DNA of 64,000 bases from Marinomonas posidonica IVIA-Po-181. GTDB lineage: Bacteria; Pseudomonadota; Gammaproteobacteria; Pseudomonadales; Marinomonadaceae. Position numbers and translations under genes: made by a program. Below the pieces are notes generated by a model. It did no database searches, was not told where the DNA came from, and saw nothing but the letters and a program-made list of their open reading frames with translations. The DNA lies in the NCBI RefSeq assembly GCF_000214215.1, contig NC_015559.1:1364001-1428000 (forward strand), read 5' to 3'. Positions within the stretch are counted from its first letter, which is position 1. Each line of letters opens with the position of its first letter. Shown here in pieces: positions 20,269 to 29,985 of the stretch.

Positions 20269-20673
20269 ATGCAATCAGACATTGAAAACAAGTTTGACGC
20301 TTATCCAGCCGATGCCCGGCAGAGGCTGTATGAGATCCGGAGGCTGATTTTTGAGATGGCAGATGAGTTAAAACTTGGTGTCATTACAGAGGAATTGAAA
20401 TGGGGAGAAGCCAGTTATTGCTCTAAAATTGGCAGCCCGATTCGATTGGACTGGAAGGAAAAACACCCAAATCAAGTGTCTCTGTTTGTTCATTGCCAAA
20501 CCCAATTGATGGAAACGTACAAAGAATTGTATGCCGATCGTCTAGCCTTCGTGGGTAAGAGAGAGATTCAGTTGCCATTATCTGCCCCTATGCCTTTAAC
20601 CGAATTGAGAAGCTGTATTGCTATGGCTCTACAATATCATCAGTTGAAACATCTTCCTTTATTAGGTGCTTAG
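20269..20673 (+). CDS. DUF1801 / YdhG-like domain protein
   Basis: A 134-residue protein. Segments YPADARQRLYEIRRLIFEMA, TEELKWGEASYC and SPIRLDWKEKHPNQVSLFVHCQT fit the DUF1801 (YdhG/SufE-like fold) family, whose members are small intracellular proteins of unknown function with a partial similarity to frataxin-like folds. A GGAGATTTCG ribosome site precedes ATG. Convergent with the kinase/phosphatase gene 18 bases away. Confidence 0.75.
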   Translation: MQSDIENKFDAYPADARQRLYEIRRLIFEMADELKLGVITEELKWGEASYCSKIGSPIRLDWKEKHPNQVSLFVHCQTQLMETYKELYADRLAFVGKREIQLPLSAPMPLTELRSCIAMALQYHQLKHLPLLGA

Positions 20674-20691
20674 CTGGTTTGGCAGAATTCA

Positions 20692-22407
20692 TTATTGATT
20701 TTCTAATATCATAAAGACAATCACCATGACCAAGAGAAACGACATACTTTGCCAGAACATGACTGGGTTCCGTTGTAGAATAGGGCGTTGTGTTCGCTTT
20801 AAGAAAGCTTGATTTGGATGGTGCAGGTCGTAAATGAATTCGGACACTTCGTCATAACGTTTTAAAGGGTCAATGTGCAAGGCTTTTTGCAGAGCATCAT
20901 CAATCCAAACTGGGACCTCTGATTGATCGGTAATCAGACTGCGATAGGTTAATTTTCGTTGAGCGGCTATGCTTCTGGCTTCGGTGATTTTACGGCTGTA
21001 AGGGAAGTGATTTGACGATAGCATCTGATAGGCAATGACCCCCAGAGCATAAATATCAGAGCGTTCAGTGCCTGAGTGCCCTAGAAAGTACTCGGGTGCG
21101 GAGTAGCGCAGTGTACCGCGGAGAACATCTGTGTCTAACAGATGACTGACACCGGCGACTTGAGTGGAACCAAAGTCGATGATTTTCACTCTATCGTGAT
21201 CGTCAATCATGATATTAGCAGGGCGAATGTCTTGATGGATCATTGCTTTACGATGGAAGGCTTGTAACCCATTCGCAATTTGTCCAATAATGTGGCGGAC
21301 TTGCTCCAATGAGGGGGTTGGATGGTCTCTCATCCATTGTTCGAGTGATCTGCCTTCAATGTATTCCATAAGCAGATAGAGATAGCTTCTAACGCTTGTT
21401 GTTTCTTTTATTTTCGCCACGTTGGGGTTATCAATGCGTTTGGCAATCCATTCTTCCAGCATGAAGGTTTCACGAAATGTCATGTCGTCTTGTAATTCGA
21501 CAGAAGGCGTTTTCATCACCACTTTTTCATGATGCTCCAGATCGTAGGCTAAAAAGACATGACTGCGACTGCTGATTTGAATGGGACGAAAAATTTCATA
21601 GCCATCAAACAACATTCTTTCTCTTAATGGGGGAGGAAAGGGACGTTCTCGGATGCTGAGTTCGTTTTCGTCTGCCTGGTGGCTGGGAATTTGATCAATG
21701 CGAACTATCTGAATACTTAGATTATCCTGACTGCCATTTTTTAACGCGTGATGAATCAATTGTTTGGCGGCACGGTCCAAGTTGTCCGCCGACGTAATGA
21801 TCTGATTGAACTGATCTGCTTCGATGTGTTCATAGACACCATCCGTCGCCAAAATAAAGACATCACCTATGGCGATAGGCTGAGCTTGATAATCCAGCTC
21901 TAAAATGGGGTTTATACCCAACGCACGAGAGAGATAGCTTTCCTTGGAAGACACCACATGACGGTGATCTTTCGTTAGTTGTTGAAGGTTGGCGCCTCTT
22001 AATTGGTAAATTCGGCTATCACCTAGATGAAAGAGGTGGGCACTATTAGAACGTAAAATAATGGCACTAAAGGTACACACATAGCCTTTGTCTTTATTAA
22101 AACGGTCTGGCCCACTTTGACTTTGTGAGTATAAATTAGCATTGATGGATTTGATCACGTTTTCGGCCGACATTTTCACCGACCAAGTGTCGGATGTTCG
22201 GTAATAATCTTCTAAGAATTGAGTGATCGCCGTTTCGCTGGCGATTTGACTTACTTGGCTGCTGCTAATGCCATCGGCAATGGCCAGAGTAACCCCTTTG
22301 CTTTGGAGTCTTGGGTTTTGCGGTATCCAATGATCAAGCGCATCTTGATTAGTGGCTTTCATGCCTGCGCAAGTCGCACTTCCTATACTTACTGCTAGTG
22401 GTTTCAT
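20692..22407 (-). CDS. Fused PP2C phosphatase - Ser/Thr protein kinase with C-terminal membrane anchor
   Basis: 571 residues. Residues about 5-240 are a PP2C phosphatase (NQDALDHW, LAIADGISSSQ, LGDSRIYQL, ILATDGVYEH, SQDNLSI supply the metal Asp residues). Residues about 265-530 are a Hanks-type kinase: VVMK lysine, MEYIEGRSLEQW hinge, HQDIRPANIMI catalytic loop with D, and IDFGS in place of DFG. A hydrophobic C-terminus (about 548-568) anchors it to the membrane. Bifunctional proteins of this layout sit beside nitrate/nitrite transporter genes in Pseudomonas and relatives. Here it follows an FNT channel and cyanase, so it may control that channel by phosphorylation. Confidence 0.92.
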   Translation of the reverse strand: MKPLAVSIGSATCAGMKATNQDALDHWIPQNPRLQSKGVTLAIADGISSSQVSQIASETAITQFLEDYYRTSDTWSVKMSAENVIKSINANLYSQSQSGPDRFNKDKGYVCTFSAIILRSNSAHLFHLGDSRIYQLRGANLQQLTKDHRHVVSSKESYLSRALGINPILELDYQAQPIAIGDVFILATDGVYEHIEADQFNQIITSADNLDRAAKQLIHHALKNGSQDNLSIQIVRIDQIPSHQADENELSIRERPFPPPLRERMLFDGYEIFRPIQISSRSHVFLAYDLEHHEKVVMKTPSVELQDDMTFRETFMLEEWIAKRIDNPNVAKIKETTSVRSYLYLLMEYIEGRSLEQWMRDHPTPSLEQVRHIIGQIANGLQAFHRKAMIHQDIRPANIMIDDHDRVKIIDFGSTQVAGVSHLLDTDVLRGTLRYSAPEYFLGHSGTERSDIYALGVIAYQMLSSNHFPYSRKITEARSIAAQRKLTYRSLITDQSEVPVWIDDALQKALHIDPLKRYDEVSEFIYDLHHPNQAFLKRTQRPILQRNPVMFWQSMSFLLVMVIVFMILENQ

Positions 22408-22451
22408 ACCTTTCTCCTTACATCCGTTTATAAACAGGTAAAGAAACCTGA

Positions 22452-22480
22452 TACTCCAAAGACGTTGTGTCTTTGGAGTA
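22452..22480 (-). promoter_or_regulatory. Perfect 12-bp hairpin between FNT and kinase genes
   Basis: TACTCCAAAGAC (22452-22463) and GTCTTTGGAGTA (22469-22480) pair exactly around a 5-base loop, between the FNT stop and the kinase ATG. On the minus strand it is followed by a mixed T/C tract, so it is best read as a partial terminator or attenuator that keeps the kinase less abundant than the channel. Confidence 0.6.
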
Positions 22481-22497
22481 GGTCGATTCCAGAAAGA

Positions 22498-23310
22498 TTA
22501 AGCCAGTTTACGTGAGGCTGATGTCCTTACATGAGTAATATACAAAGGTAATCCGACTAATAAAAGACCACCAGCCAAATTCCCTAGTACAGTGGGAATT
22601 TCATTCCAAACTAGATAATCCATGAAGGTGAACTCACCACCCATGATCATTGAAAATGGGAAGAGAAACATGTTGACGATAGAGTGCTCGAAGCCCATGT
22701 AAAAAAACAGCATCACAGGCATCCACATGGCAGCCATTTTGGCACCGGCTGAGGTTGATATCATGGCACCCACAACGCCCATAGACACCATCCAGTTACA
22801 TAACATGCCACGGATGAAAATCGTAAACCAACCGGATGCGCCGTGAGACTGATAACCTAGTGTACGAGATTCCCCTATGGTACTCACTTTGGCTGCAATG
22901 GCCCCACCGTCGGTTGCATAACCATAGGTTAAAATAAACGACATCATGAAGGCGGTGGTTAAGGCCCCAGCAAAGTTACCAATGAACACCAGTCCCCAAT
23001 TTCGTAATACCGCAGCAGGTGTCACTCCAGGGCGTTTATCAAACATGGCTAAGGGAACCAGAGTAAACACCCCAGTCAACAAGTCGAACTTCATCAAGTA
23101 CAACATGATAAAGCCAACTGGAAATAGCAAAGCCCCAAGCAATGGGTTGCCGGTTTTGGTGGCAACGGTAATAGCAAATACCGCGGCGAGTCCTAAAATG
23201 GCCCCAGCCATAAAAGCACGAACTAAAGTATCTTTGGTCGACATGTAGGCTTTTTGTTCGCCTGCATCAACCATCTTGGTTACAAATTCACTTGGTTCTA
23301 TATACGCCAT
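22498..23310 (-). CDS. Formate/nitrite transporter (FNT) family channel
   Basis: A 270-residue pentameric anion channel of the FocA/NirC family with six hydrophobic segments. Family signatures are present: KFDLLTGVFTLVP (FxLFTxxxxxVP-type), LRNWGLVFIGNFAGAL, RGMLCNWMVSMGVV (the central N/histidine loop region) and FFYMGFEHSIVNMFLFP with the conserved H and N. ATG at 23310 (MAYIEPSEF) has GAGAGG upstream; the longer frame begins with TTG. It lies between cyanase and the kinase/phosphatase. The substrate could be nitrite, formate, bicarbonate or cyanate, and genomic context favours cyanate or a product of its breakdown. Confidence 0.88.
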   Translation of the reverse strand: MAYIEPSEFVTKMVDAGEQKAYMSTKDTLVRAFMAGAILGLAAVFAITVATKTGNPLLGALLFPVGFIMLYLMKFDLLTGVFTLVPLAMFDKRPGVTPAAVLRNWGLVFIGNFAGALTTAFMMSFILTYGYATDGGAIAAKVSTIGESRTLGYQSHGASGWFTIFIRGMLCNWMVSMGVVGAMISTSAGAKMAAMWMPVMLFFYMGFEHSIVNMFLFPFSMIMGGEFTFMDYLVWNEIPTVLGNLAGGLLLVGLPLYITHVRTSASRKLA

Positions 23311-23383
23311 GATTAGCCTCTCTTTTTTAGGAATTTCTGTTGTAATGCTTTGAATCAACCCTATGTGTTTGATCTGGTGTTAC

Positions 23384-23824
23384 TCACCAAGACGCATAAG
23401 GTAAGAATTTTCCGTTTAATGTCAGAATCACACGATCCCCTTTCGGATTTTCTTCTTTTTCGACTTTCATCGAGAAATCAATCGCGCTCATAATGCCATC
23501 GCCAAATTTTTCCTGAATGACTTCTTTTAATGTCGGGCCATACACGCCGACAATTTCGTAAAGACGGTAAATAAGGGGGTCTTGGGGAATGGTTTCTTGC
23601 CAAGTTTTCGTCGGGTATTCCATTAATACCGATTTAGCGCCTTCAGGTAGATTCAAAAAACTCACCAACTTCTCGGCGACGTCTTCTGGGCAACTGTTCA
23701 TGCCTAAACAAGCGGATGTGGTCCAGACATCGCTCATGCCGACCGCATCGGCAATGGCTTCCCAGGTTAAGCCTTGGGCGTGTTTGCTAGCGAAAATCGC
23801 TTCTGTGACATCAATTTTTTTCAT
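23384..23824 (-). CDS. cynS: Cyanate hydratase (cyanase)
   Basis: Converts cyanate plus bicarbonate to ammonia and CO2, detoxifying cyanate and supplying nitrogen. 146 residues, close to the usual 150-156. An N-terminal helix-turn-helix-like domain (GLTWEAIADAVGMSDVWTTSACLG) precedes the catalytic domain, where YRLYEIVGVYG holds the catalytic Arg and Glu and MSAIDFSM the catalytic Ser. GGAAAG lies before ATG 23824. First gene of the cynS-FNT-kinase unit; no cynT carbonic anhydrase or cynABD transporter is visible. Confidence 0.95.
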   Translation of the reverse strand: MKKIDVTEAIFASKHAQGLTWEAIADAVGMSDVWTTSACLGMNSCPEDVAEKLVSFLNLPEGAKSVLMEYPTKTWQETIPQDPLIYRLYEIVGVYGPTLKEVIQEKFGDGIMSAIDFSMKVEKEENPKGDRVILTLNGKFLPYASW

Positions 23825-24489
23825 CTGCTTTCCTTTTCTCTGTTTTTCAGCCTCTTACTAAAGAGGGCATGATTGAGGCTAAAGTCAGCCTGATTCGTTT
23901 ATAGAATATGCCTCTGCTTGCTGTGCACAGGTCAGCTGAACTGACCGTCGCGCGACACAAAGCCGCCCCATAAAATCAGGGTTTGAAGAAGAAATTGATA
24001 AGGAAGAAGGCACGCCAACCCTTAACAGATTTCTTATAAAAAGAACCTGATTGGGTGCTACCGATCGAACAGTAGCAGGCGACGTTGCCATTAGAGGTGT
24101 TAACCGTCGTTGGTCAACAATAGAGCAGGTACAGAGTATTCTGTAACCTAGTGATACTAAATCTGCAAAAGGAGTGCCAAATAAAAATAAAGAGACAGGT
24201 TTTGAAAAATGATTTAGCCGTTCAATAATATAGACGTATGTTTAATAAAGGGTTTTAAAATTAAATAATGTCAAAACCCTTTGTCAGGAATTCAATATGT
24301 GGGAGTGTATTGCTGATGTTTTATATTGATGTTTCACAATAGATGCACCAATGCATGACATGGATTGGTGTTATCTGAGCTAAAGTGTTTAAAACGAATC
24401 CAGTCTTCCAAACATAATAATGAGAAAATGCACTTTCCCATTATTATTGATCCCATGATAGTGTCATACCTGTCGTTATATTGAATGCA
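23825..24489. other. Noncoding interval upstream of cynS
   Basis: No convincing gene; the only frames are short and have no recognisable motif. An inverted repeat GGTCAG-N5-CTGACC at 23930-23946, about 105 bases upstream of the cynS start, is a candidate operator. The part from 24180 on is AT-rich and without visible features. Confidence 0.4.
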
Positions 24490-25422
24490 TCAATAGCCTT
24501 GTTCAGAATTGATTTTATTCATCAGTGGGAAATTTTGTTCAAATCGCTTTGCATTGTCTGAGGTTTGCTCGACGATGGAGGAAAGAGAGGCCTCTGAGGC
24601 CATGTGAGGCGTAATAAGTATGCCTTTTGTGTGCCAAAGTGGGTTTGATGCACTGAGAGGCTCTTCCTCAAACACATCTAATAATGCGCCTCGTAAATGA
24701 CCTTGAGTGACCGCTTGGATTAACTCCGCTTCGTTGACGTGCCCACCTCGGCCACAATTAATGATGTACGCGTTGTGAGGTAAGCTATCAAATAGCTTTT
24801 TGTTCAAAATATGAGTGGTTGCAGGGCTTAAGGGCAATAGATTTACCAATATATCCGTATCTTTCAGCATGCTGGGTAACGATGCATTCCCCGCGAAACA
24901 AGTAACATTGTCTATGTCTTTTAGCGACCTTGACCAACCTGAGACGGAATACCCCATTTCAGCCAAAGACTGAGCGACGTACTTTCCCAACACCCCCAAT
25001 CCTAAAATGCTCACCCGTATTGCTGGCGCGGCTTGTTGTGGGTAGCGTTGCCAATGGCACTCGGCGTGATTCATGTGGGCGCGATCAAAGTGTCGATGTG
25101 CATTGAGTACGCCCCAGAGAACGAATTCAAACATCCCTCTTTGTTGTTCTTCGTTCACAATACGGCAAATGGGTAAGCCGGATGTTAATAGGGCACTGCC
25201 TAAGTGATCCACGCCGGCAGAAACGGCTAATAGGCATTTTAAATTCGGAAATTGAGAGAGCGTGTTGTTATCTGGAAACCAACAAGCCGCCACCTCGGCG
25301 GAGGCGGCTTGTTGGTCATTGGGTAAAATCCACTCAGTATCTTGCCTATGCTGCTGGGCATAGTGGATAAGACCTTGATTGAATTCGTCATCGTTTGAAA
25401 TAAGTAGAATAAGTGTTTTCAC
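24490..25422 (-). CDS. D-2-hydroxyacid dehydrogenase, glyoxylate/hydroxypyruvate reductase-like
   Basis: 310 residues of the GhrA subgroup of D-isomer-specific 2-hydroxyacid dehydrogenases. The NAD(P) motif is GLGVLGKYVAQSL, the catalytic Arg is in NCGRGGHVNEAEL, the Glu in FEEEPL and the His in ITPHMASE. It reduces 2-oxo acids such as glyoxylate or hydroxypyruvate, or runs in reverse. The start is GTG at 25422 with AAGGAC upstream. It begins 4 bases after the class II aldolase, suggesting that it reduces or oxidises a product of that enzyme. Confidence 0.88.
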   Translation of the reverse strand: MKTLILLISNDDEFNQGLIHYAQQHRQDTEWILPNDQQAASAEVAACWFPDNNTLSQFPNLKCLLAVSAGVDHLGSALLTSGLPICRIVNEEQQRGMFEFVLWGVLNAHRHFDRAHMNHAECHWQRYPQQAAPAIRVSILGLGVLGKYVAQSLAEMGYSVSGWSRSLKDIDNVTCFAGNASLPSMLKDTDILVNLLPLSPATTHILNKKLFDSLPHNAYIINCGRGGHVNEAELIQAVTQGHLRGALLDVFEEEPLSASNPLWHTKGILITPHMASEASLSSIVEQTSDNAKRFEQNFPLMNKINSEQGY

Positions 25423-25425
25423 ACA

Positions 25426-26157
25426 TTAGTCCTTATAAGACGAATCGATGCGATCCAGTTTACGTAACCAAGCTTGCCAGACAGCATGACGCTCATGTTC
25501 AACCTTTTTGAATTGCTCTGACACGTAAGACGCAAGGTGATCAGGAATCGTGTCTACAGGCGATAAGCTTGCCATCTGTGCTGCGGCCAACTGAATTTCA
25601 CATGCGCGGTTTAAGTAATACATCACTTGGAAGGCATCCGCGACACTGGTTCCGACACTGAGCAAACCATGGTTACGCAGTATTAACGCGATGTTTTGAC
25701 CTAACGAAGCTTGAATTCGTTCGCGTTCTTCCAAGTTAAAAGCGACACCTTCGTATTCGTGGTACCCCAATCGTTGATGAAATTCCGCGCTGATTTGATT
25801 TAAATTCAACAAGCCTTTATTGCAAGCTGCCACGGCCATGCCAGCTAGAGTATGGGTGTGAATAACGCAATGAGCGTCTTCACGGGCCATGTGGACTGCG
25901 CTGTGTATCGTAAATCCCGCCGGATTATAGTCAGCATTGCCGTCGATAATATGACCGTGCATGTCCACAATAATCAGATCGCTTGCGCAGATTTCATCGA
26001 ACATAAAACCAAAAGGATTAATGAGAAATTTTGGTTCACCGTCGCCGGGAAGACGCACTGAGAAATGCGTGTAAATGGTATCCTCCCACCCGAGCATTGA
26101 GGCCAAACGATAAGCTGCGGCAAGATCTTGACGTAACTGAGCCTCTGTTTTAGACAT
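25426..26157 (-). CDS. Class II aldolase/adducin family protein
   Basis: 243 residues with the class II aldolase/adducin domain. [13 protein letters not shown] supplies two metal ligands of the zinc site, preceded by AVHMARED and followed by [17 protein letters not shown] with the third His. Family members cleave or decarboxylate phosphorylated or free hydroxy-oxo compounds. ATG 26157 ([10 protein letters not shown]) has GAGGAAAG upstream and overlaps the ABC gene stop by 8 bases. Part of the minus-strand catabolic cluster headed by the ureohydrolase. The exact substrate is not known. Confidence 0.85.
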   Translation of the reverse strand: MSKTEAQLRQDLAAAYRLASMLGWEDTIYTHFSVRLPGDGEPKFLINPFGFMFDEICASDLIIVDMHGHIIDGNADYNPAGFTIHSAVHMAREDAHCVIHTHTLAGMAVAACNKGLLNLNQISAEFHQRLGYHEYEGVAFNLEERERIQASLGQNIALILRNHGLLSVGTSVADAFQVMYYLNRACEIQLAAAQMASLSPVDTIPDHLASYVSEQFKKVEHERHAVWQAWLRKLDRIDSSYKD

Positions 26158-27694
26158 GTTTGCTTTCCTCATTTTCCATTCCCATAAAACGTTTCATACG
26201 CAATAATTCTGGGGTACTCTCATCCGCATGCTCTATATCACTTGGACTGGTATCGACTTGAATTACGCCATGTTCCATCATCACAATACGGTCAGAAACA
26301 GACAGAGCGAAGTCCATTTCATGAGTCACAATGATGAGAGTCATGCCTTCTTTAGCAAGATCTTGAATAACTTTTAACACTTCTCCAACCATTTCTGGGT
26401 CGAGGGCTGACGTAGGTTCATCAAATAAAATGATGTCTGGTGAAAGAGCCAGTGTTCTTGCAATGGCAACCCTTTGTTGTTGACCTCCAGAAAGTTGATG
26501 AGGGTACTTGTTTGCATGCGCTAATAAGCCCACACGATTTAATAAGAACAGAGCTTGTTTACGACAGACCTCTTTCTCTTTGGTTGTACCATGATAGCGA
26601 GCAGCCATCATGATATTTTCCAGCGCTGTTTTGTGTGGAAAAAGATTAAAGCTTTGAAATACCATGCCAATACGCTGCATTCCGCTACGTACCTTTTTCA
26701 TATTGGGTTTTTCATGACCTTGAATAAAGTCCTCACCAAACAGAACCACTTCACCATCATTTAGCTTTTCCAGCATATTAATGGTACGAATTAAGGTGGT
26801 TTTGCCTGAACCGGATGGCCCAATAATACTGATTACTTCACCGATGGCGACCTTCATATCAATTTGTTTCAGAACGACATGGTCGCCAAATCGTTTCACC
26901 AGTTTTTTAAGCTGCAAGGCTGGTGGAAGGCCTGTTAGGCTGGTGGTTTTTCTGATTGGCATCGCCACGGCTTGTTGGCGAAGTGCATCACATTCTGCGT
27001 CAGATAAGGTAGCAGGTTTACGGGAAGGCACATCCATTTTTCGTTCAATGAATTGAAGAATCGAACCAAAGATGGTGACAATGGCGACGTAGTAAACGGC
27101 CACGGCTAACAGGGTTTCCATCACAAGAAAGTTTTGCGAGTACAGACGCTGTCCTGTTTGTAGTAACTCTGGTAATGAAATCGCGGAGACTAAAGAGCTT
27201 AATTTGATTGCAGTAACGTATTCATTGGTCAAGGCTGGCATGGAAATACGCAGTGCTTGGGGAATAACGATTAAGCGCTGAATGCCTAGAAAACTAATGT
27301 TTAAAGCATGCCCTGCTTCGTGCTGGCCTTTATTAACAGACAGCAAACCACTGCGATGAATTTCGGCAATATAAGCGGCTTCTGTGATGACCAAACTGAC
27401 CAAACCGGCAATAAAAGGTACACCTAAAAAAGGACCGGTTGAGGGAAAAAGTTGTGGCATATTGTAGACAAATACCAATACGACTAAGAGCGGCACACTG
27501 CGGAAAAACCATATAAAGACACCTGCAGGAAGGTTTAACCAGCGGGAGGACGACATTTTTGCACAGGCTACGACAAAGCCTAAAACCAGACCTAAAAACC
27601 AACCAAGCGTACTCAGTATGATGACCGTGACGCAGGCACTGTAAAACGCCGACATCGTAAACAGTGAGAAAAAGTATTCCCAATCTAGACTCAT
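26150..27694 (-). CDS. Polar amino acid ABC transporter: permease and ATPase fused in one protein
   Basis: 514 residues. Residues about 1-225 are a HisM/GlnP-type permease with the EAA loop ([24 protein letters not shown]) and four to five helices. After a charged linker, residues about 260-505 form a GlnQ-type ATPase with Walker [14 protein letters not shown]-loop FQSFNLFPH, signature [12 protein letters not shown], Walker [13 protein letters not shown] and H-loop THE. Normally these are two genes. GGAGATC precedes ATG 27694. With the binding protein encoded upstream it forms an importer for a cationic or guanidino amino-acid-like substrate. Confidence 0.9.
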   Translation of the reverse strand: MSLDWEYFFSLFTMSAFYSACVTVIILSTLGWFLGLVLGFVVACAKMSSSRWLNLPAGVFIWFFRSVPLLVVLVFVYNMPQLFPSTGPFLGVPFIAGLVSLVITEAAYIAEIHRSGLLSVNKGQHEAGHALNISFLGIQRLIVIPQALRISMPALTNEYVTAIKLSSLVSAISLPELLQTGQRLYSQNFLVMETLLAVAVYYVAIVTIFGSILQFIERKMDVPSRKPATLSDAECDALRQQAVAMPIRKTTSLTGLPPALQLKKLVKRFGDHVVLKQIDMKVAIGEVISIIGPSGSGKTTLIRTINMLEKLNDGEVVLFGEDFIQGHEKPNMKKVRSGMQRIGMVFQSFNLFPHKTALENIMMAARYHGTTKEKEVCRKQALFLLNRVGLLAHANKYPHQLSGGQQQRVAIARTLALSPDIILFDEPTSALDPEMVGEVLKVIQDLAKEGMTLIIVTHEMDFALSVSDRIVMMEHGVIQVDTSPSDIEHADESTPELLRMKRFMGMENEESKHV

Positions 27695-27716
27695 GAGATC
27701 TCCAATGGATTAATTT

Positions 27717-27760
27717 GGCCTATAGGAGGCAGCTGTTCTGCCCCTTGCCCCATATAGGCC
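27717..27760 (-). promoter_or_regulatory. Long inverted repeat just upstream of the fused ABC gene
   Basis: GGCCTATA (27717-27724) and TATAGGCC (27753-27760) are exact reverse complements, with an inner GGCAG/CTGCC pair, making a cruciform-like hairpin 23 bases upstream of the ABC start. It sits between the binding-protein gene and the membrane genes, where hairpins often reduce downstream expression. Confidence 0.5.
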
Positions 27761-27807
27761 GTTTATGTATTACCGTTTTCAATGTGGTAATTGAGTTAAA
27801 TGATTAA

Positions 27808-27972
27808 GGAAGGTGCGAATAAGTCTTCTGAAAGACCCGGAGGGCGTGTGCTAAGCTCTCTTTATTCTTTGTTAAGCTTGTTGCCAATATACTGATATTG
27901 GACGGCGAAACTTGCCTCGAATAAAAGAGCGTTATTCCCACGCTGACCCTAGTGAACTTGTTCGTACCTTCC
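27808..27972. mobile_element. IS5-type MITE (165 bp) with TTAA target duplication
   Basis: Left end GGAAGGTGCGAATAAGT and the reverse complement of the right end, GGAAGGTACGAACAAGT, agree at 15 of 17 positions and match IS5-family terminal repeats (GGAAGGTGCGAAYAAG). Both ends are flanked by TTAA (27804-27807, 27973-27976), the 4-bp target-site size of IS5 elements. No transposase fits in 165 bp, so it is a non-autonomous derivative. It lies in the spacer between the binding-protein and permease genes. Confidence 0.75.
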
Positions 27973-28015
27973 TTAAATTAAGTTGTCGCAACTTCTGACT
28001 AAGAGGTCTTGATAC

Positions 28016-28813
28016 TTATTTCACTGGAGAAAGTTCGTACTTTTCAAGTAGCTTGGCATAAGAACCGTCTGCTTTAATTTCAGCCATGGCTTTTTCAAAA
28101 GCGGCTTTTAACTTGTGGTTGCCTTTTTTGACGTAAATTCCCAAAGTACTTGGGTAAATCAAATCATCAGAGCTAATTTGAATACGACCTTTTGTGCGTT
28201 TCACAAACATATTTGCAGCACCAGCGATTTCGACTTGTGCATCAATGTTGCGAGACAGCATGGCTTGAGTTGCTTCTGGTGCTGATGGGAATTCTTGTAC
28301 GAATACTGGCTTCATACCATTCGGAACACAGTATGTATCCGATAATTCTTTAAAGGCTTTTACCCAAGAGGTACCTTGTTGAAGGCCAACTTTGACGCCA
28401 CATAAGTCTTTATCCGTTCTAGGTTGAATGGCGCTGCCTTTTGGCACCATGATCGCGGCACCTGTTCGTGCGTAAGGCACAGCATCGGCTTTTTTCAAAC
28501 GCTCCTCTTTGACATACATGCCAGAAATAACCGCGTCGAATTTATTCGCACTTAGGCCCAAAATCAATCCAGTGAATTTATTATCACTAAAGCTTGGCGT
28601 AACATTCATTTTTTTAGACAGCAGGGCGGTTAATTCAGGGTCAAAGCCTACGACTTTGTCACCGTCATAAGATTCAAACGGTGGGTATGTAATTTCCATA
28701 CCAATGACCAACTCACCTTCTGTTAGCGTGGTCGCGGCAAAGGCTGTTTGGCTCAGCACACCCGCGGTTAATAGGCAGACAGTGCTCATCAGTTTGCTTG
28801 TGATTTTTTTCAT
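28016..28813 (-). CDS. Periplasmic amino-acid-type ABC substrate-binding protein
   Basis: 265 residues, SBP_bac_3 family. A Sec signal peptide (MKKITSKLM, hydrophobic core, cleavage near AFA-A) is followed by GMEITYPPFESYDGDKVVGFDPEL, the typical ligand-site start, then MYVKEERLKKADAVPYARTG and GVKVGLQQGTS. Such proteins bind polar or basic amino acids and opines. It feeds the fused permease-ATPase downstream across a 321-base spacer that holds the MITE and two hairpins. GAGGAACTG precedes the ATG. Confidence 0.9.
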   Translation of the reverse strand: MKKITSKLMSTVCLLTAGVLSQTAFAATTLTEGELVIGMEITYPPFESYDGDKVVGFDPELTALLSKKMNVTPSFSDNKFTGLILGLSANKFDAVISGMYVKEERLKKADAVPYARTGAAIMVPKGSAIQPRTDKDLCGVKVGLQQGTSWVKAFKELSDTYCVPNGMKPVFVQEFPSAPEATQAMLSRNIDAQVEIAGAANMFVKRTKGRIQISSDDLIYPSTLGIYVKKGNHKLKAAFEKAMAEIKADGSYAKLLEKYELSPVK

Positions 28814-28892
28814 AAGTCAGTTCCTCTAGGATAGTTCGTTCACTTTTGTGTTTTCAGTCAATTTTGTAATGACACTTTTTCGATTTTTATGG

Positions 28893-29939
28893 TTAGTTAT
28901 TGTTATTTTTGAGGTGACCAAAGGTGGCCACTCCGGTTGCTCGCTCAGGTAATGACAGCTCGCCTTTGGCAACTTTTTCGCGTAAATAGTGATAAGTCTG
29001 TAGGGCTTGGCTGTACATATGCTCGCCAATGCTCAGTTCTTTGTATTCTTGTGAACCATTATCAAACTGTGGCAAAGGACGGATTAATGTGTGGTAATCA
29101 CAGGCGAAAAACAGCGGGAAAGAATAACGCTCTTGTTCCACTTTACGAACACGGTGAGACGTTGCGACAAATTGGCCTGCTGTTAGAACTTCAAGCATAT
29201 CACCGATATTAATGATCAGGGCTTCTTCATCACCGTCTTTTAATGGGGGAGCGTCTATCCATACACCATCTTCATTCATGACTTCCAAACCAGGTTGATC
29301 TGAGAGCAGCATAGTAAAGCACTCATAATCTGTGTGCGCGCCGATACCTGGACGATCTTCCGCTTGAGCATCATATGGGTAATGAATAAGACGTAACTTG
29401 GCTGGTGGACAGCTGACCATGGCATCGAAATAGTTCTCTTCCAGGGACAGTGCCAGTGCAAATCCAGAAAAGAGAGTTCGACCCAGTGCAAATACCGTTT
29501 CGTAATAATCTAATGCGGGATCTTTGAAACCCTCTAACGTTGGCCAATCGTTCTCACCAATAAGAGGAGTTTTATTAACCACATAGGGGTGATCTTCAGG
29601 GGCTGGAAAGCCAATGTCAAACGCTTCTTTTTTGTCAGGTTTACCTGTGCCGTATATTTCTTCGCCTTCTGGTACAAAGCCTTTATGGGTGGCAGAAGAG
29701 CCAATGTAGTAGGCCATTTTTTCTTCTTTAGATTGAGCAAAGAATGCCTTTGCCGCTTGGCGCAGTCCCTTGATTTTCTGAGCCGGAATACCATGCCCTG
29801 TGACGTATAAAAAGCCGACTTCGCGAGCGGCTTTGCCCATTTCGTCAGCAACCGCTTGACGGTCAGCTAGAGATTCGCTGAATAACCCAGCAACATTCAC
29901 TACAGGAATGCGGGTAAATGCTTGTTGTTTCGCCTTCAT
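28893..29939 (-). CDS. 2-oxoglutarate/Fe(II)-dependent dioxygenase, isopenicillin-N-synthase-like
   Basis: 348 residues. The N-terminal DIOX_N part ([23 protein letters not shown]) and the C-terminal double-stranded beta-helix carry the iron triad: H and D in GAHTDYECF and the distal H in ATSHRV, with RYSFPLFF providing the 2-oxoglutarate Arg. It hydroxylates or otherwise oxidises a small molecule while converting 2-oxoglutarate to succinate and CO2. ATG 29939 has GGAGAG upstream; the longer frame is not supported. Linked to a guanidino acid hydrolase and an amino-acid importer, so a hydroxylated arginine-like substrate is plausible but unproven. Confidence 0.88.
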   Translation of the reverse strand: MKAKQQAFTRIPVVNVAGLFSESLADRQAVADEMGKAAREVGFLYVTGHGIPAQKIKGLRQAAKAFFAQSKEEKMAYYIGSSATHKGFVPEGEEIYGTGKPDKKEAFDIGFPAPEDHPYVVNKTPLIGENDWPTLEGFKDPALDYYETVFALGRTLFSGFALALSLEENYFDAMVSCPPAKLRLIHYPYDAQAEDRPGIGAHTDYECFTMLLSDQPGLEVMNEDGVWIDAPPLKDGDEEALIINIGDMLEVLTAGQFVATSHRVRKVEQERYSFPLFFACDYHTLIRPLPQFDNGSQEYKELSIGEHMYSQALQTYHYLREKVAKGELSLPERATGVATFGHLKNNNN

Positions 29940-29985
29940 GGTTTTCTCTCCGCTTTCAATACCAGACCTATTTGCCCATAGGTCA

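Noticed and set aside
23885..24091. 68-residue minus-strand frame upstream of cynS
   Set aside because: Low-complexity residues, no ribosome site, no motif; probably chance.
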